64,000 bases of DNA from Sphagnum compactum. Lineage: Eukaryota; Bryophyta; Sphagnopsida; Sphagnales. Both the position numbers and the translations under genes were made by a program. Positions within the stretch are counted from its first letter, which is position 1. Each line of letters starts with the position of its first letter. The DNA lies in assembly GCA_965153455.1 (NCBI GenBank), contig OZ234498.1:10230001-10294000 (forward strand). Reading direction: 5' to 3'. Positions 1 to 12,486 of this stretch are shown here, one piece after another. Below the pieces are notes generated by a model. The model did no database searches and was not told the origin of the DNA. It saw only the letters and a program-made list of their open reading frames with translations.

Positions 1-850
1 AAGGAAATAGTTTTTATAGAATATGTAGTTTAATCCAAGATTGAAAAGTCAGGTCCTTTGGTGTCCTTAATGTAGACTATGCATACTAAATGCAAGGTGA
101 CTAATTTACTAGTTGCTATCACTCAAATTACATTCATGAACGTGAAAAAAAAAACCTTTGTTGATTGCTTGTTGCATTACTCCCCTTCAAACAAGTGGTC
201 GAGTTGTTGTTGAAGCCTATTATACCCATAGCGGCACAATAGGGAACATGCTATCGTTTGGGTAAGGATTTGATAAGGATGTTAACCTACATTTGTTCCA
301 TTAGAGTATATTGTAAAATAAGTTCTTGTGGATTGACTTTCGCCCAAAAAAAATGGTACCAAAACTTCAATATGTTTGAATGTATCAAGGAATCTTAATT
401 ATTGGGCTAGAGCTACTCAAGATTAGAAATACCACAAACTAAAGTACTTGGGAAGGTAAGTGGTAAGCTTAGTTTAAAAAATAAATGACAAATCTAGATA
501 ATCCTTTTAGTGAGGATGCAACAATATTTTTTGATCTAGTGAAGATAAGGATAAGGATACAGGGTCAAGTGTAAAAGTAACTAGTTGTGGAATGGCAAGA
601 ATTAAGATAATTAGTTCAATCAACATTGTTCCATCCTTGCAATGAATTTGAAATAGATGTGAGGTTAACAAATTATTTTACACCAATTGTTTGGTATTTG
701 AACATATCATAGGACACATTTTACCCCTACCTAATGTTGAGGACTAGAATTTGTCACGAATTATGTCAATTGATTTATAAAATATGCAAGGTCTGAGTAT
801 GGAAGTCACTCAATATTGTAACCTTTAAATTGCATTGGAATAAAGCAAAA
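1..850. other. AT-rich intergenic DNA, no gene seen
   Basis: No open reading frame of convincing length or recognisable motif is visible. The stretch lies on the 3' side of the copia relic described next (which reads on the minus strand), so part of it may be decayed RNase H or LTR sequence from that element. I could not recognise either. Confidence 0.5.
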
Positions 851-2400
851 TTTTCATAGCTTATTTTTCATTTAATGTTTGGGGGGGTGTCATATATTGG
901 AATATTTTATGTCTACGTCAAATGAGGGTATTAACAAGTTTACAATTGACCATATCAAACATGGAAAGAATATCAATGATATATATTTTGTTGTAATGAT
1001 AATTTCTCACTTGGAGCAATAACATTGCACATTATGTATCCTTGAAATGTATTCTAACTATGTTTGGCAAACATAATGGAGAGAGATAATTTATTTGTTA
1101 GCAAATATCCAAGGACAGTTGAAATGAATATGAGGTCATCTATGTATAGCCCAAGAATGATAAAACATTCATCTTTGAGTTTTATGTAAACTTTTGTATC
1201 ACATATGCATTTGGTACAACCAATTTGAAATAAGTGAATGTCAAATTGTACACGTCGAACCCTAGGTGTCCATTTCAACCATATATAAGGATTTTAGAAG
1301 TCTAATGACTTAATATTCTTAGCCTAGTTGATGTAAATATTTGGGTTGATAAATGTAATTTTTAAAATATAGTTCCCCATGAAAGAATACGGTTCTAGTT
1401 GATGTATGTGATAATCATGTATTGTTATTTAAAATAATAATGTTGTTAAGGATGTCATTTTAGTATTTAACAATAATATTATTTTATAATAAAAAACCTT
1501 AAGTTGTTGAGGAAAACCGCAAGCTATTAGGTAAGCCTTGATTTTTGAAAAAATATTTTTCTCTCAAATTTGTACTTGTGGCAAAATAACTAGTTGATAT
1601 TTATGATTGATCTTTTTGGTGGTAGACCCATTAAATTCCATGTATGTTTTTGTATTAAAAAGTTATATTCAAGTTTCCATTCCTTTCTTCTAATTATTTG
1701 AGCACTCGTTATCAAGTGCTTCTTTTATTGTATTAGGTTGACATATTCAAGCCATGGAAGAAGGGCTAATAAAATGAAATTTCATAATTATATTTTGTAC
1801 TACTTATGTACCTTTGTTACTTTGAGTTGAGAATTTTGATGGGGGACAATGGCAAGTTGAAAGTCCGTACTCAAGGTATTGTTAGCGAGGTGGTAGCCAT
1901 TTTGAGATTATATTTGGAGAATGGTATTGGATAGGTATTGTTTTTCCACCAATGTCAAGGGTTGATGCATTTGATGAAGGTGAAAATGATAAAGATTGTG
2001 TGGTATGAGGTTGATATTCATTATGCAATGAAGGGTCATTTTTTGGACCATGTAAAACTCATTGTTATTATTGTGAGGTGAAAGCAAGTGATCAATTTGA
2101 TTTGATGTTCATCCCCAAATGATTGATTCCTCTTGGAATATAGCACCAAAACTTACAAAAATCTTCTTGTCATTTAGATCATACAATACATAGCCTTTGA
2201 TCCTTGAAAGATCACCATTACCTAAGCAAATGCATTTTAAGGCTTTTTTTATCAAATTTTTGCACTTTTCATCAGGTGTATGCAAGAACATTGGATAACC
2301 CAAAATCCTTAGGTGGTTGACATTGAGTTTGATTCTTGTCCATAGTTCATGGGGGCAATATCATCTAAAGTAAAGAGGATGAGTAAGACATATTTTGTAA
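850..2400 (-). mobile_element. Degenerate Ty1/copia retrotransposon (integrase end and reverse transcriptase)
   Basis: Read on the minus strand, three blocks appear in copia pol order. Near 2370-2109 is the region after the integrase core: ELWTRIKLNVNHLRILGYP, then KALKCICLG, RIKGYVLYDLNDKKIFVS and AIFQEES, which correspond to the usual copia LG(C/Y)...KCIFLGY...KGYRLYDP...SRDVIF(D/E)E series. At 1278-1054 is reverse transcriptase with the catalytic block ILGLYIDDLIF, where YIDD corresponds to the copia YVDD active site. Near 990-890 is a further block, KIYIIDILSMFDM followed by NCKLVNTLI, matching the stretch before RNase H (normally ...F.M..CKPVSTP). Frames shift and stops occur between the blocks, and the RT is shortened, so the element is dead. 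No LTRs were identified. Confidence 0.72.
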
Positions 2401-5160
2401 GTAACATGAAGTTTATACTACCTTAACCCAAAATGAATTAATATTATTAATAATTTTTATCATACTTCTAGTTAATTGAACTAAAGTTCTATTTTTCAAT
2501 TACTAAATTCCATTCTTAAGAGGATAATATGGAATAGTGAAGTGACATTGTATTTCATTGTTTGAAAAAAAAAAATTCAAATTTTTTTAAATATAACTTT
2601 TTTTCCATGTATGAATTTTAGCATCATATATTTGTTTTATTTTTTTAGTTTTAGTTGAAGGAAGGTAGGTGATTGTGTGTGATTAAAACTTCATCATGCC
2701 ATCAAAGTGGGATATGAGCTCACAAAAAATAAGGAGATACATAATTTAACAATTTCAAAACTTGGGAATAATGAAATTTTATGTCATTTTGATGTAATTC
2801 TTATTATCATTTACAAAATATATTATAAAGAAAGAATGGTGACTTTTTCACAAGATTAGGTCATGGTGTATTTCAAGTGAATGCGGATTGCCCATGATTT
2901 GTTTGTGCATCATTTTGGTTCTAATGTGCATTAATTGTTGTCTTTCTTAATTTGTGCAAATTAATTTGATCTTGAGTTGAAGTTAACAAGTTCGCGGTAG
3001 TCTCATCTCAAAAATTTTCCTCTTCTTTTTTTAATGAGAATTAAGGAACAAGTCTTAGATTTATATTCCATTACGAAATAAAAAATTTGACAAAGTTCTT
3101 ATACCCCAATACCATTTGAGAAACTTGAAAATGTGTCATCAACTAATGCATTTTGCCAATCTTTTGTATACACCTCCAATGCAAGTGCGCATGTTTGTCA
3201 TCACATTTTGTTGGAAGACAAATGCCATGTTTGTAGCTTTTCCTTTGCTACCTTCTCCCCTCCATGATTCAGAACTCTTTTGCCACCCTCCCCTTCAACA
3301 TTTGTAGCTCCTCCTTCTTCACACTCCCCCTCCACAATCACAACTCCATTGTTGCCCTAGTCCTTTCACCATGTCTTCCCACTTCACTCATGTTCTCCCA
3401 AACCTCCACCACTTTGAGTTTTTTGTACATGTTTAGAATTTAAGAAAGGAGATTTACATCAACTTTTCATACTTTCAAACATTGAGATCATTTTGTTTTT
3501 TCTTTCACTTGGAGAAATGAAATGATTATTCTTGGCCACTTCTGATTTCTTGAAACTGTAGCAAAACAAGTGCATTTTGTAAAATTGTACATAGATCTTT
3601 AGATTTCAAATCTACATGTTGTTGTTTCAGAACTTGTAATTAAAAAAGTGAGGAAGTCAAAAATTAATGGGCATAGAGAAAAATCTCGTTAACAATAATC
3701 AACAACTATACTTGGAAATTAATAACTTAACGATCATTATATATTGCTATATCATGTAATGTAATGATTGGAAGGATGAATTTTCGTGAAACACTTTTGA
3801 CTTGTAGGTTTAAAAAAAAGTAAAAGGTGACAAATGCATTTTACGCCTTGGTGCAAAGAATCTTACATGTTAAAGTTAATGTACGAAGAATACTTGTAAT
3901 AGTTTTAAGTTGCAATCAGGCCTAGTATCCGGCCCCATAATGTTAAGTAGGCTAACTTTTATGTTAATTAACATTGACCTAAAAATTAAATAACTTTTCT
4001 TTTATTCATTTCTTCCTTGGAGAATTGTGAAAACATTTTGTTAACTAAACATTGACTAAATTCGTCAACTATTACACATTGTGTTTTTATTCCAAGACCA
4101 ATGTCTTCCTTTGAAGATTTAATATTAAGTTAATATTCATTTAATATCAACTTAACATTCATTTAACATTGCCACTTAAAATTTCACCTAGGATTTTATG
4201 TTGACTAACATTTTCTATTAAAAATAACATGTCTCTTTTAACATAAATTTAACATTAAGTGTGATTGTAGCGTAAGGTAGGTAAATAAAGTCATGTAGTC
4301 ATGACATGACAAAATTGTTTTGAAACCAACTTACATAAAACTAGTTGTGTTTGCCTCATACATGTTTGGTAATTTCATACATGCATGTCTACTATCTTGG
4401 GGCAATGATAAAATTTTATAACATAAAATACAACAACGATACAAAAAAATTAATCAATTAAAAATTAGCTTCATTATGATTTTTGTTATTAAATTTTAAT
4501 AAAAGCCTTATTGAAGTTTTAAAAATAACATCAAATTAATTAAAAACATTTATATTTCTAAAACGAATTTTAAATTATTTGAAAATTGATATGTTTTATT
4601 TTAATTAATTCTTGCATAATTTCTCATATGAATTTTTTTTACATTTCATATGATATGAAACCTCATGATACAAAAGGCAAGTGACAACCCAAAAAAATAA
4701 AATGATATAGAAGCATGATTAAATAAGGTACCCAACATTCATATTTTGAGAAGAAACCCAACAAGTAGATGGGTAGACTTCAAAACAACCCATCAATTGG
4801 ATGGGTGCACCCAAAATTTACACATGCGCATCCATTAGCTTGGGGCAATAACAAACATGATGTAGACCTTAAACTTTGACACAAGAGTAACATTTAGTAT
4901 AATGCGATTGTGGTACAACTAAAGTCTAATAAGCTATAAATTGAAATTCTTAATTTTCATACTATTTAAACTCCTTGATCAGAAACTTCTCAACTTGCCT
5001 AGTAAGTAGGAATCGAGTTTATATCATTGCCCAAATGACCGACTTGAGTTTGGTGAAAACAAACATTTTGGCTTCTCCCCATTTTGTAAGTATTGTTCAA
5101 TGACAAAACCCGAATCAAATTAAATCAAATTTCATGATGACAATTGATTGGATTCTTGGA
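2400..5160. other. AT-rich intergenic DNA, no gene seen
   Basis: Very AT-rich sequence with homopolymer runs. Around 3,940-4,260 short units related to TTAACATT and TTAATATTC recur many times, which gives a low-complexity look. The 5' portion of the copia relic (gag and the integrase core) would be expected just above 2,400 on the minus strand, but I could not recognise it. The short open frames here look random. Confidence 0.5.
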
Positions 5161-8097
5161 CAACTCCTGGACTAATTAAAGCTGCCGGGGTGGGGGCATT
5201 CCCAAAGGAAAGGGGTCTAGGACAAGGTGAACATTATCATGAACCAAGTCCAACCCTGCATTTTGGCAACTTTGCCCACCCATCATGGAGCATAAGGTGA
5301 ACATTATCATGAACTTAAACATACATATATTACAAGCTGTAGGCGCGAGAGGTTGCTTACACCTACTCAAGAGTGGGAGGGATCTTACAAATATAGGTAG
5401 GCATAATTCCCCTCCCACTCTTCAGGAGTGGCGCAAGATCCCTCCTCTTTACTAGGAGTGATTCATGAATTTAAGGTGGCCTCCATCTACACAAGGATAT
5501 TTCTCCTAGTGCTTTATGAGACAGGAGGAATCTCTCTCCTGCATAGTGCTTGAATTCCCTACAGGACATTCTCTGCACTTCCATCTCAAATGCCACTTTC
5601 AAGCAAAGAGTACCTGTTTGTTAATTGATGAGAACAGAGGCCAATTACTACCCTTGCTTTGAGAGAGCTGAGATACGTAAGAAAACTGAAGATCTTCAAA
5701 GAGCTACTACCTAATCCAATTAGTAAAGAAAATGCATGCCTTTGTAACTCAGCTTTGCCTGTTGAAGTGTTGCTAAAATCCTTCCATAACAAGGGAAGAA
5801 AAATTCTTTGTTCTTGGGCTTTTGATCAAAAGAATGTGCTGAATCCCAGGTCAACTTAATGTGTACACTGGTTCAGGGGTTGGCTTACTTGCATGGGTGA
5901 AATCCCACTTGACAAAGCCTGAATGCACTACCTGTTGAGAACCACAAGAGTCAATTTACTTCTTTGATTTCCTGCACATTGCTTACCACTAGCTCAATCT
6001 ACTACACAAGTACAAACTATTGCATCAAAATTCAGATTGACATTCACTCAAACACAGTAACCCAAGTGTTCTAGAGGGCTAATTTACATCTATCACAACT
6101 AGAGTTGACGATCAAATGATTTGGCTTCTACTTGCCTACAGCAATGCATTGAGGTTTCAGAGACTGGACCTAGAATGCCACACTGAGATTGAGTGGGGTT
6201 TTGTTGCAGATTGTACACCAAAATCTTTGTTTTAGAATCTAGGGTGGACACAATGGCAAGGGAAAGCATCTGCTTCTTGAATCTCACCTACATAGAGCAA
6301 AGGGTCAAACAAAAAAGGTGCAGAAGAAACCTGAAATGGAGCTGAAAAGTTTCTCTTCACATTTTCAAGAAGGAACAGTAGGTCTCAAGAAGACTGACCT
6401 CTTCACAATAACGCAGCTTATTACTGTTGATTGTTGTCTGATTCACTCCAGCATTGTTTTTCCCAGAGCCCAATTGATGCAAGTCCAGAACAAAGGAGTG
6501 AAATTTAAATCAGCTGTAGCCGCTTTCAGAAATGATGTAATCTGCTCACGAAGCCACCTCTGCATGCAGCAACAACATGGTATGTCCAGGTCATTGAAAA
6601 GAGACGACCTGGTCATTGACTAAACTTGCTTCATTGCCAACAGAAACAAAGTCCAAAGTTACAGAATGACTGTTCCTTGTAAAGAGTCTGAGACAGGAGC
6701 CAACCAGCAAGTGAGTATGAAGAAGTCTGAGCTGTGACAGCAGGATACATGGATTAGGTATAACATGAACAGTGTCAGAGCATGAAGCAGAATTTCATTC
6801 TCCAAAATTATGGATATAAGGTCACACCCTCTAAATACACTAGGAAATTTCTCCAATTGCTTCTCTAACATACTCAAACCTCCTACAGTAGTGGGTGTTT
6901 TTCATCTTGCAGCAATCAAAGAGTAGTACAAAGAATCTCCTTGCCCAATAGAAAAACATGGAGTATTATCACTTGAAAAGTACGGAAAAACATAACTACT
7001 TCATCGAGCCAAAGAGACAAACCTCATCAGCCAGCTGCAATGTCATGAGGACCCAATCCTCTTTCCCAATCCATGAAAGTCGCTGTTGGAATGAATCCTC
7101 TGTGGAACCTAACCTAGTTGTAAGTGAGACCAGCAGAGATTTTGCAAGCAAGTTTGTGAGCAATGTTATACCAAACAGATGGATATCAAACATGTGAAGT
7201 TTCAGAATCACCAACACTTCAGAGGGACATTAGATGTGGTGAGTTTCAGCTTGAATCCCAGTAAACCCTAAACCCTGCTGCAATGACAAAGCCTGCCTCC
7301 AAGATCGCTTAGTCTTTTGCAGCTATAATTGGACTAGAACTTCGAGGCAGGAGATTAACGTATCAGACTTTTCTCACCGGCTCTTGTCCTCCTTGCAAAT
7401 CCCTCCCGGACAGGCATCATGTGCGCGTGATGATCGCACTTTCAGAAGAGAGGAGCAGGGCAGTAGGAGCAGAATTCATGTCGACTGTGTTTGTAAGATC
7501 TAGTTCCTTGACAAACAATCTTCCAGGATCTAAGAAAACATTACGCAGCATTTGATGATGCATTGGACTTGATGAAAAACAGGATCCTTGCAACTCTTGG
7601 CTTTTGCAAATCTATTCAACAATCTTTATGTTACAACATTGAGACTTTCCCATTGCCTCATGTCCTGGACTCCTGAGCCTACATCAGAATTCCAAGCGAG
7701 GTGAATCCTCCCAAGAAATCCTGTGTGCATCCGGAGTGCTGGACTTCTCTCTCTCTCTCTCTCTCTCTATGTCTGTCTGGATCTGCTATTCCTTTGGACT
7801 AGCCATGGCCAAACTGCTAGCCATGGTGAAATTCATCTTCTGGCTACTTTCTCTATTTTGTACAAGCCATGAACAAAGGTAAAGCTTACATAGTCTCGAG
7901 CTTATTGGAACGTCATGAGGGTCAGTGTGGAATATTGCTCATGTAGAGGAGTGTACTTACTTCAGGTCCATGAATTTTTCTGCCTCGATTAAGGATCGGA
8001 AGAGCGCTCACTCATGGTAGCGAACAATTGCAGATGATCTGAGCGGACATGATCATTTTTGTGATCAACTGATGTTTTTCTTCTTCTTCTTCTTCTT
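5160..8097. other. Intergenic DNA of higher GC content, no gene recognised
   Basis: Composition changes from the AT-rich DNA to the left and resembles intron or UTR sequence of the genes further right. It could be the far 3' flank or an untranslated transcript of the minus-strand gene at 8,098-8,433, but no coding block was recognised. It contains a direct repeat of AAGGTGAACATTATCATGAA (5,224 and 5,293), the hairpin at 5,369-5,450, one telo-box-like TAAACCCTAAACCCT (7,262-7,276), a CT microsatellite (7,746-7,770) and a TTC run (8,083-8,098). Confidence 0.4.
5369..5450. repeat. Inverted repeat able to form alternative hairpins
   Basis: AAGAGTGGGAGG (5,369-5,380) is exactly complementary to CCTCCCACTCTT (5,411-5,422). 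The longer form of the left arm, up to GGGATCTT (5,386), can pair instead with AAGATCCCTCCTCTTT (5,435-5,450). One left arm therefore has two possible partners. Confidence 0.6.
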
Positions 8098-8433
8098 CTA
8101 ATATCGGATGTTGTTGTGATGCGCGACCTGCTGCATGCTGCTGGACCTTCGAGGTGTGGTAGTGTGGTCGAAGGATGAGGTGCGGAAGAACGTCAAATTC
8201 TCCGCAGCAGCTGCTGCTCCTCCTATTGATGAGGAGCGGCGATGCGCCTGCTGCGGCAGATGAGTTTTACTCCTTTTCAACGTCCGCTGCTGCTGCTGCT
8301 GCGCCGCATAATTATTGCTAGGCTCCTCCACAAGCTTTGAGTATACGTTGGTGCGGGAGTCGTTGCTCTTGGATGCAATCGCCCTGATCAAGAAAGGGAG
8401 CAGGCCCGTGTAACCATCCAAGAAGCTGTCCAT
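8098..8433 (-). CDS. Small unknown plant protein, Ser/Arg- and Gln-rich (111 aa)
   Basis: A single-exon reading frame on the minus strand. I chose the methionine at 8,433, which begins MDSFLDGYTGLLPFLIRAI, over the in-frame methionine at 8,511. The extra 26 residues are an unremarkable hydrophobic lead, while GLLPFLIRAI looks like the opening GL(L/I)PF(L/V)..AI that I recall at the start of a group of short, uncharacterised plant proteins. The rest is low complexity: a Gln run, an Ala run and several RRSSS or KRSKT patches that resemble basic-directed phosphorylation sites. No catalytic domain or membrane segment is evident. Against chance: the frame is longer and more biased than its surroundings, and GC content is locally high. 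The Gln and Ala runs come from CTG/GCN repeats, so coding status is likely but unproven. Confidence 0.5.
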   Translation of the reverse strand: MDSFLDGYTGLLPFLIRAIASKSNDSRTNVYSKLVEEPSNNYAAQQQQQRTLKRSKTHLPQQAHRRSSSIGGAAAAAENLTFFRTSSFDHTTTPRRSSSMQQVAHHNNIRY

Positions 8434-10250
8434 CGCACAAATAAGAACAAGAACAACGACAAAACTCTGGTTACAGATGCCTTGAATCGGTCTGGAATGA
8501 TGATCAGACAATGCTTCTTCCTTATGTCTTGGAAAAACTGTTTGTAGCTTCTATCGATCCTCTCAATTGCGGATCTGCTTCTCTACGTCGTCGACACACG
8601 AGGACTTTGAAGGTTTTGACAGCAAACGCGCATGCAAACAGCTACTCAAATTGTAAGATAATTTGTGCCGATCGAAATATTTGTTCGTGCAGATAACGTC
8701 GTCGAGGCTAACGTAGTTTATCCGGAACAGTCTTCATTCTCTCGCGCGCGTGCTCTCGCAGATAGCGTGTGACTACGAGAAGCCTTTGAAGAACATTTAC
8801 GAGAAGCAGGAGGAAAAACAATTGAAAAAGCTGGATTTCGAAAAAGAAACTAAGCTTCAAACGGGAGAAAATAAAAGAATTTCAGAGGCAGGTCGAACTG
8901 GCGCGCAATTGAGTAGAAATTAGTTGAAGAGATCTAGCGACTGTAAAAAAAGGCCAAAGCAAAGCTCAGAAGCAAAAAAGAGAAAAAAAACAAAAAGCTG
9001 CTCAGAGCTACACTGGATCTTAATCAACAAGCAAGAAAGTACCAAAACAATTTTTTTATTTCTTTTAAGCTTCGAAATATGAGTGATCCAACACAACTTT
9101 CCTACCTCTGGGTTGCATCAGCGCAGCGTCAGAAAGCGAAGCAGGCAAGCAACAATCCGGTTACCACACCGTCACGACAGCAGCGGAAAGCTAGCAAGCC
9201 ATCGCTCCGTCTCTCGGTCGCTCGGTCGCTCGCGGGGGCTGTCCTTTGGCCTGAGCGCCATCGCCGGTGTACGTTCGCCCCCGACGCTTTTGGGGGGTCC
9301 TTAACGAATTTTGGACCCTTTTTTGGGGGGCTTAACAGACTTTGGACCCCCTTTTCGGGCCTTAACAAAAAATATTCCAAAGATCTGCCCAAAAAATTTA
9401 GTGTATTTGGGCATGTTCTAATTCTGAGGACCAATTTGGAGTGAGAAAACTAGTTTAGTCCATTGTTTTTTTTGTTCTTCCCATGTGCTGTTTTCATCCT
9501 AACTTCTCGTTGCATCCCCAGTTTGGGCGGGTAAAACTGAGGCCCAGTAACCTCAGTTTTGGGTACTTTACGGATAACTCTAGTATATCACAGCTGTGGT
9601 ACATAATTAGAAAGATATGTAGCATGGAAACGGTCACATTAAAGATGGATGAAAACTTGACATACCTTGACTGAATAATAACTTATTAGAAAGTGAGAAT
9701 AATAAATTAGTGTAGATAATATATACAGGGTTTTATGCCTCTATATCCCCATTTTGATTTAACACAATTAAATAAATCATCAATTTTTTTAGTCATTTTT
9801 ATGACCTTCACAATCAACCCATCCACAATTAACCACCACAATGCATATTTTATTTCATTTGGTTTTGTTAACACAAAATAACTAAAAACTAACTAAAAAC
9901 TACCCCCAAGGTCTTAAATGATGTGGGTTATCATGTAATTGGGTAGTTGTGGGAGCTAACAAAGAGCCGCAAAACTAGACTCCCCCATTGCACTATTGTT
10001 CCAACCTATGAAAGTATAGTTTTTTTTCAAAAAAATCCACTTAATTTTTTCATGATTAAATTTCCAACATATATAAAAAAAAAAGGTTCAAATGTTCATT
10101 TTAATTTTTTCATGATTAAATTTCCAACATTAAAAAAAAAAAGGTCCAAATGTTCAAAATGCGACGCCTTCGAATTTCTGAAATCTAACCAAAAATTCCA
10201 TTCTATAAAACATGTTATTCGAAAAAGGAATTATCATCCAATTTCTTTTC

Positions 10251-10311
10251 AATGGAGAGCCATCAACATCATCCAAGTTTGACCCAATTGCATGTTGATG
10301 GGCTCTCCATT
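10251..10311. repeat. Near-perfect short hairpin (stem about 19 bp)
   Basis: AATGGAGAGCCATCAACAT (10,251-10,269) and ATGTTGATGGGCTCTCCATT (10,292-10,311) are inverted copies that differ by one bulged base. The loop is about 22 bases. The size is compatible with the terminal hairpin of a small inverted-repeat transposon or a short RNA precursor, and the sequence does not decide between them. Confidence 0.65.
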
Positions 10312-10393
10312 GCATGGATAAGATATGCGGTAGTTCATCCACAATGTGTGGTAAAAATCTTTTTAGTTCATCCTAGTTGAGTCTTGGTTGCTT

Positions 10394-10395
<2 letters not shown>

Positions 10396-10427
<32 letters not shown>

Positions 10428-10437
10428 CTCGACCTTT
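10396..10437 (+). repeat. Poly-G homopolymer, 42 bases
   Basis: An uninterrupted run of 42 G. A second unusual homopolymer pair, a long T run followed by seven G, follows near 10,553-10,579. The true length in the genome is uncertain because such runs are hard to sequence. Confidence 0.85.
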
Positions 10438-11971
10438 AAGTTTTGCCAGGTTGTTTTTGGTTGCTCGGCCTTGGATTACAAGTCTCATGTTGCCTTTCTT
10501 TATTGTTTTGGTTGAATGCACCTTATTATGGATGTGGCTTGCTATATGGTTTAGTTTTTTTTTTTTTTTTTTGGGGGGGCTATTGTCAACATTCATTCTT
10601 TCAGCAGGTACTTTTGAATAGCTAAAGAAGGTCTCTCATCTTTTTAGGTCAATTTACTGAAATGTATCCGAAATTTTAAGTTTAGGGTCTTTTCACTATT
10701 TAACCCTATTTTTCACTCGATATTCATAAATGCATGCAAATATCCATTTTCGGGAATCGAATTGCCTTGGGTAGGATGGGTATATCTCGGAAAGGACATA
10801 TTTTTCACCCATCATCGAGTGACTATTACACAAGATCCCCACAAAATAGACCCTAATCCAAAGTGGACACCTTATTTCAAGGGATCAAGTAAGCCCTTTT
10901 GACTCTTTGGAATAAAAACCCTAGACTTAAAGCATAGAAAGAGAAGGAATCCAACTCCAAAGCAATATATATATATATATGTGCATTGCATTCCTAGTTG
11001 TCTTTACATTCTAGTGAATATTTTTGAAATCTACACTTTGGACTTCCACCTCAAAGTTCAAAGTGTATATATCCTTTTATTTCCTAGTTAGGTTACATCC
11101 CGGAATCTTTTGAAATAGTGCTGTTACAAGTTTACAATCCGTAATCATACTCCAAATTGTCCCCCACCATCCTCAACTTAGAGGTCATTACAACTTGTAA
11201 TTGCACTCGAGTTATAAGCCTTGAAAAAAGGAACTCTCCTACCATTAAATGCCATCTCTTTTTCCAACAACAATTTTGTTTTATGGTCTCTCTTTGTGAT
11301 GGCTAAGCAACCCAAGGAGATTCCACCAGTTGGTGCCACTGCCATTCATCCATTACGGGCCTCTCCGTTACACATTGGTTCAAACCTGTGAAGCTTCCAA
11401 GCTAGGGTTGCTTATTATGTACTACACATAAGAAAAAGTCTTGAATGTCACAACTAGAAAAGACTAGTTCATCAACTTCCAGAACCTTTTTTTATGTCTA
11501 TCTTTGTTTCATGAAAAAAAATGTAGACTTGTTGGGACTACACATAACAGAGCAAAGTATCATATATTAGAGTTATCCATGATATCACACTGTGTCTTTG
11601 AGCCTCCTTTCACCCCCCTAACCCCTCTTTGAGTGGTATCCACAACGAAAGGAAATTGTTTTGAATCTCAGTATGTTTGAGAAAAATTAATTATAATAGT
11701 TGTACAGGTAGGAGCAGTGAAAATATATGTAACAGCATCGGAGGCGCTCATGTAAAAGGAAAGACAAGTTGAAACTCAGTTTACTACCATGGTTTTTTGA
11801 GTTTCCAACTTTCAAAATCCCCCTCCCCTCCCCTCCCCTATTGAATGCTAATGTACTTTTTGGCAGGTGGTTTTTTGAATCTCACCCTGTGTATGACCAA
11901 ACTCAGGGTTCTGGTGCTGTGTTTTCCTTGCTTTATGGGTAACTCTATTGTGCAAGAATAACCCACTTTTT

Positions 11972-12359
11972 GGTCACAGTGAACCGGCACCCACAAGCCG
12001 CACCATGAAGGATGGATGATAAGTGATCAGGAAACAGTTTTCTGTTGAGTTTCAGTTCCTTAGTTAACCATGGTAGTTAGCTCACTTGCTTTTTTTTAAA
12101 CTACCTGTTTGCTAACAACCCACAAGCAGATTGTTATCAGGTAGGTAGTAAAAACAGCCCCTTTTATCTACTAATAAACCATCTACTTACTTAATAGGCA
12201 CCTATTCTCCTACCTATCTGCCTACATATGAGACCTATTTCCTACAGAACTGGTTACCAAGATGAAACCCAATATTAACTCAGTTGAGGTTCATCCATAA
12301 CTGAGTAATAACAGGCATCCAGTGGATGGTGCAACAATGGGTGCTGGTTCACTGTGGCC
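11972..12359 (+). mobile_element. MITE-like element, copy 1 of a palindromic pair
   Basis: The left end reads GGTCACAGTGAACCGGCACC and the right end, on the opposite strand, reads GGCCACAGTGAACCAGCACC. The two ends are terminal inverted repeats of roughly 45 bp that continue into GCACCAT. The interior has no coding capacity. Length is about 388 bp. Both flanks carry T runs, so a short T-rich target duplication is possible but ambiguous. Copy 2 lies 127 bp downstream in opposite orientation. Confidence 0.7.
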
Positions 12360-12486
12360 AATTTTTTAGGCTTTGTTGCGTATTCATCATCTCAAGCATA
12401 TTCTCCACTGTTATGAATCCCCATTCTACCCATCCATCCATCCATTCATCCATCCATCATGTGAAGGCTATTGGATAGACTCGCCC

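Larger units (their letters stand above)
8434..11971. other. Intergenic DNA with simple repeats
   Basis: From 8,434 to about 9,200 is the presumed upstream region of the minus-strand gene at 8,433. At 9,290-9,370 a short unit related to CTTAACNNANTTTGGACCC occurs about three times between G-rich and C-rich runs. Tandem duplicates of about 55 bp containing CATGATTAAATTTCCAACAT lie at 10,040-10,155. The hairpin at 10,251-10,311 and the poly-G run at 10,396-10,437 are listed separately. No gene was recognised. Confidence 0.5.

Noticed and set aside
7262-7280. Telomeric DNA (TAAACCCTAAACCCT, also near 15,030, 50,180 and 56,050)
   Set aside because: Each run has only two or three units. Such short telo-boxes are common in plant gene flanks and do not indicate a chromosome end.
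9079-9444. 121-residue plus-strand frame rich in Arg and Ser
   Set aside because: Open in three phases with short internal repeats and no domain; resembles GC-rich leader or transposon debris.
10388-10621. Poly-Gly frame
   Set aside because: Translation of the 42-base G run and a T run only.
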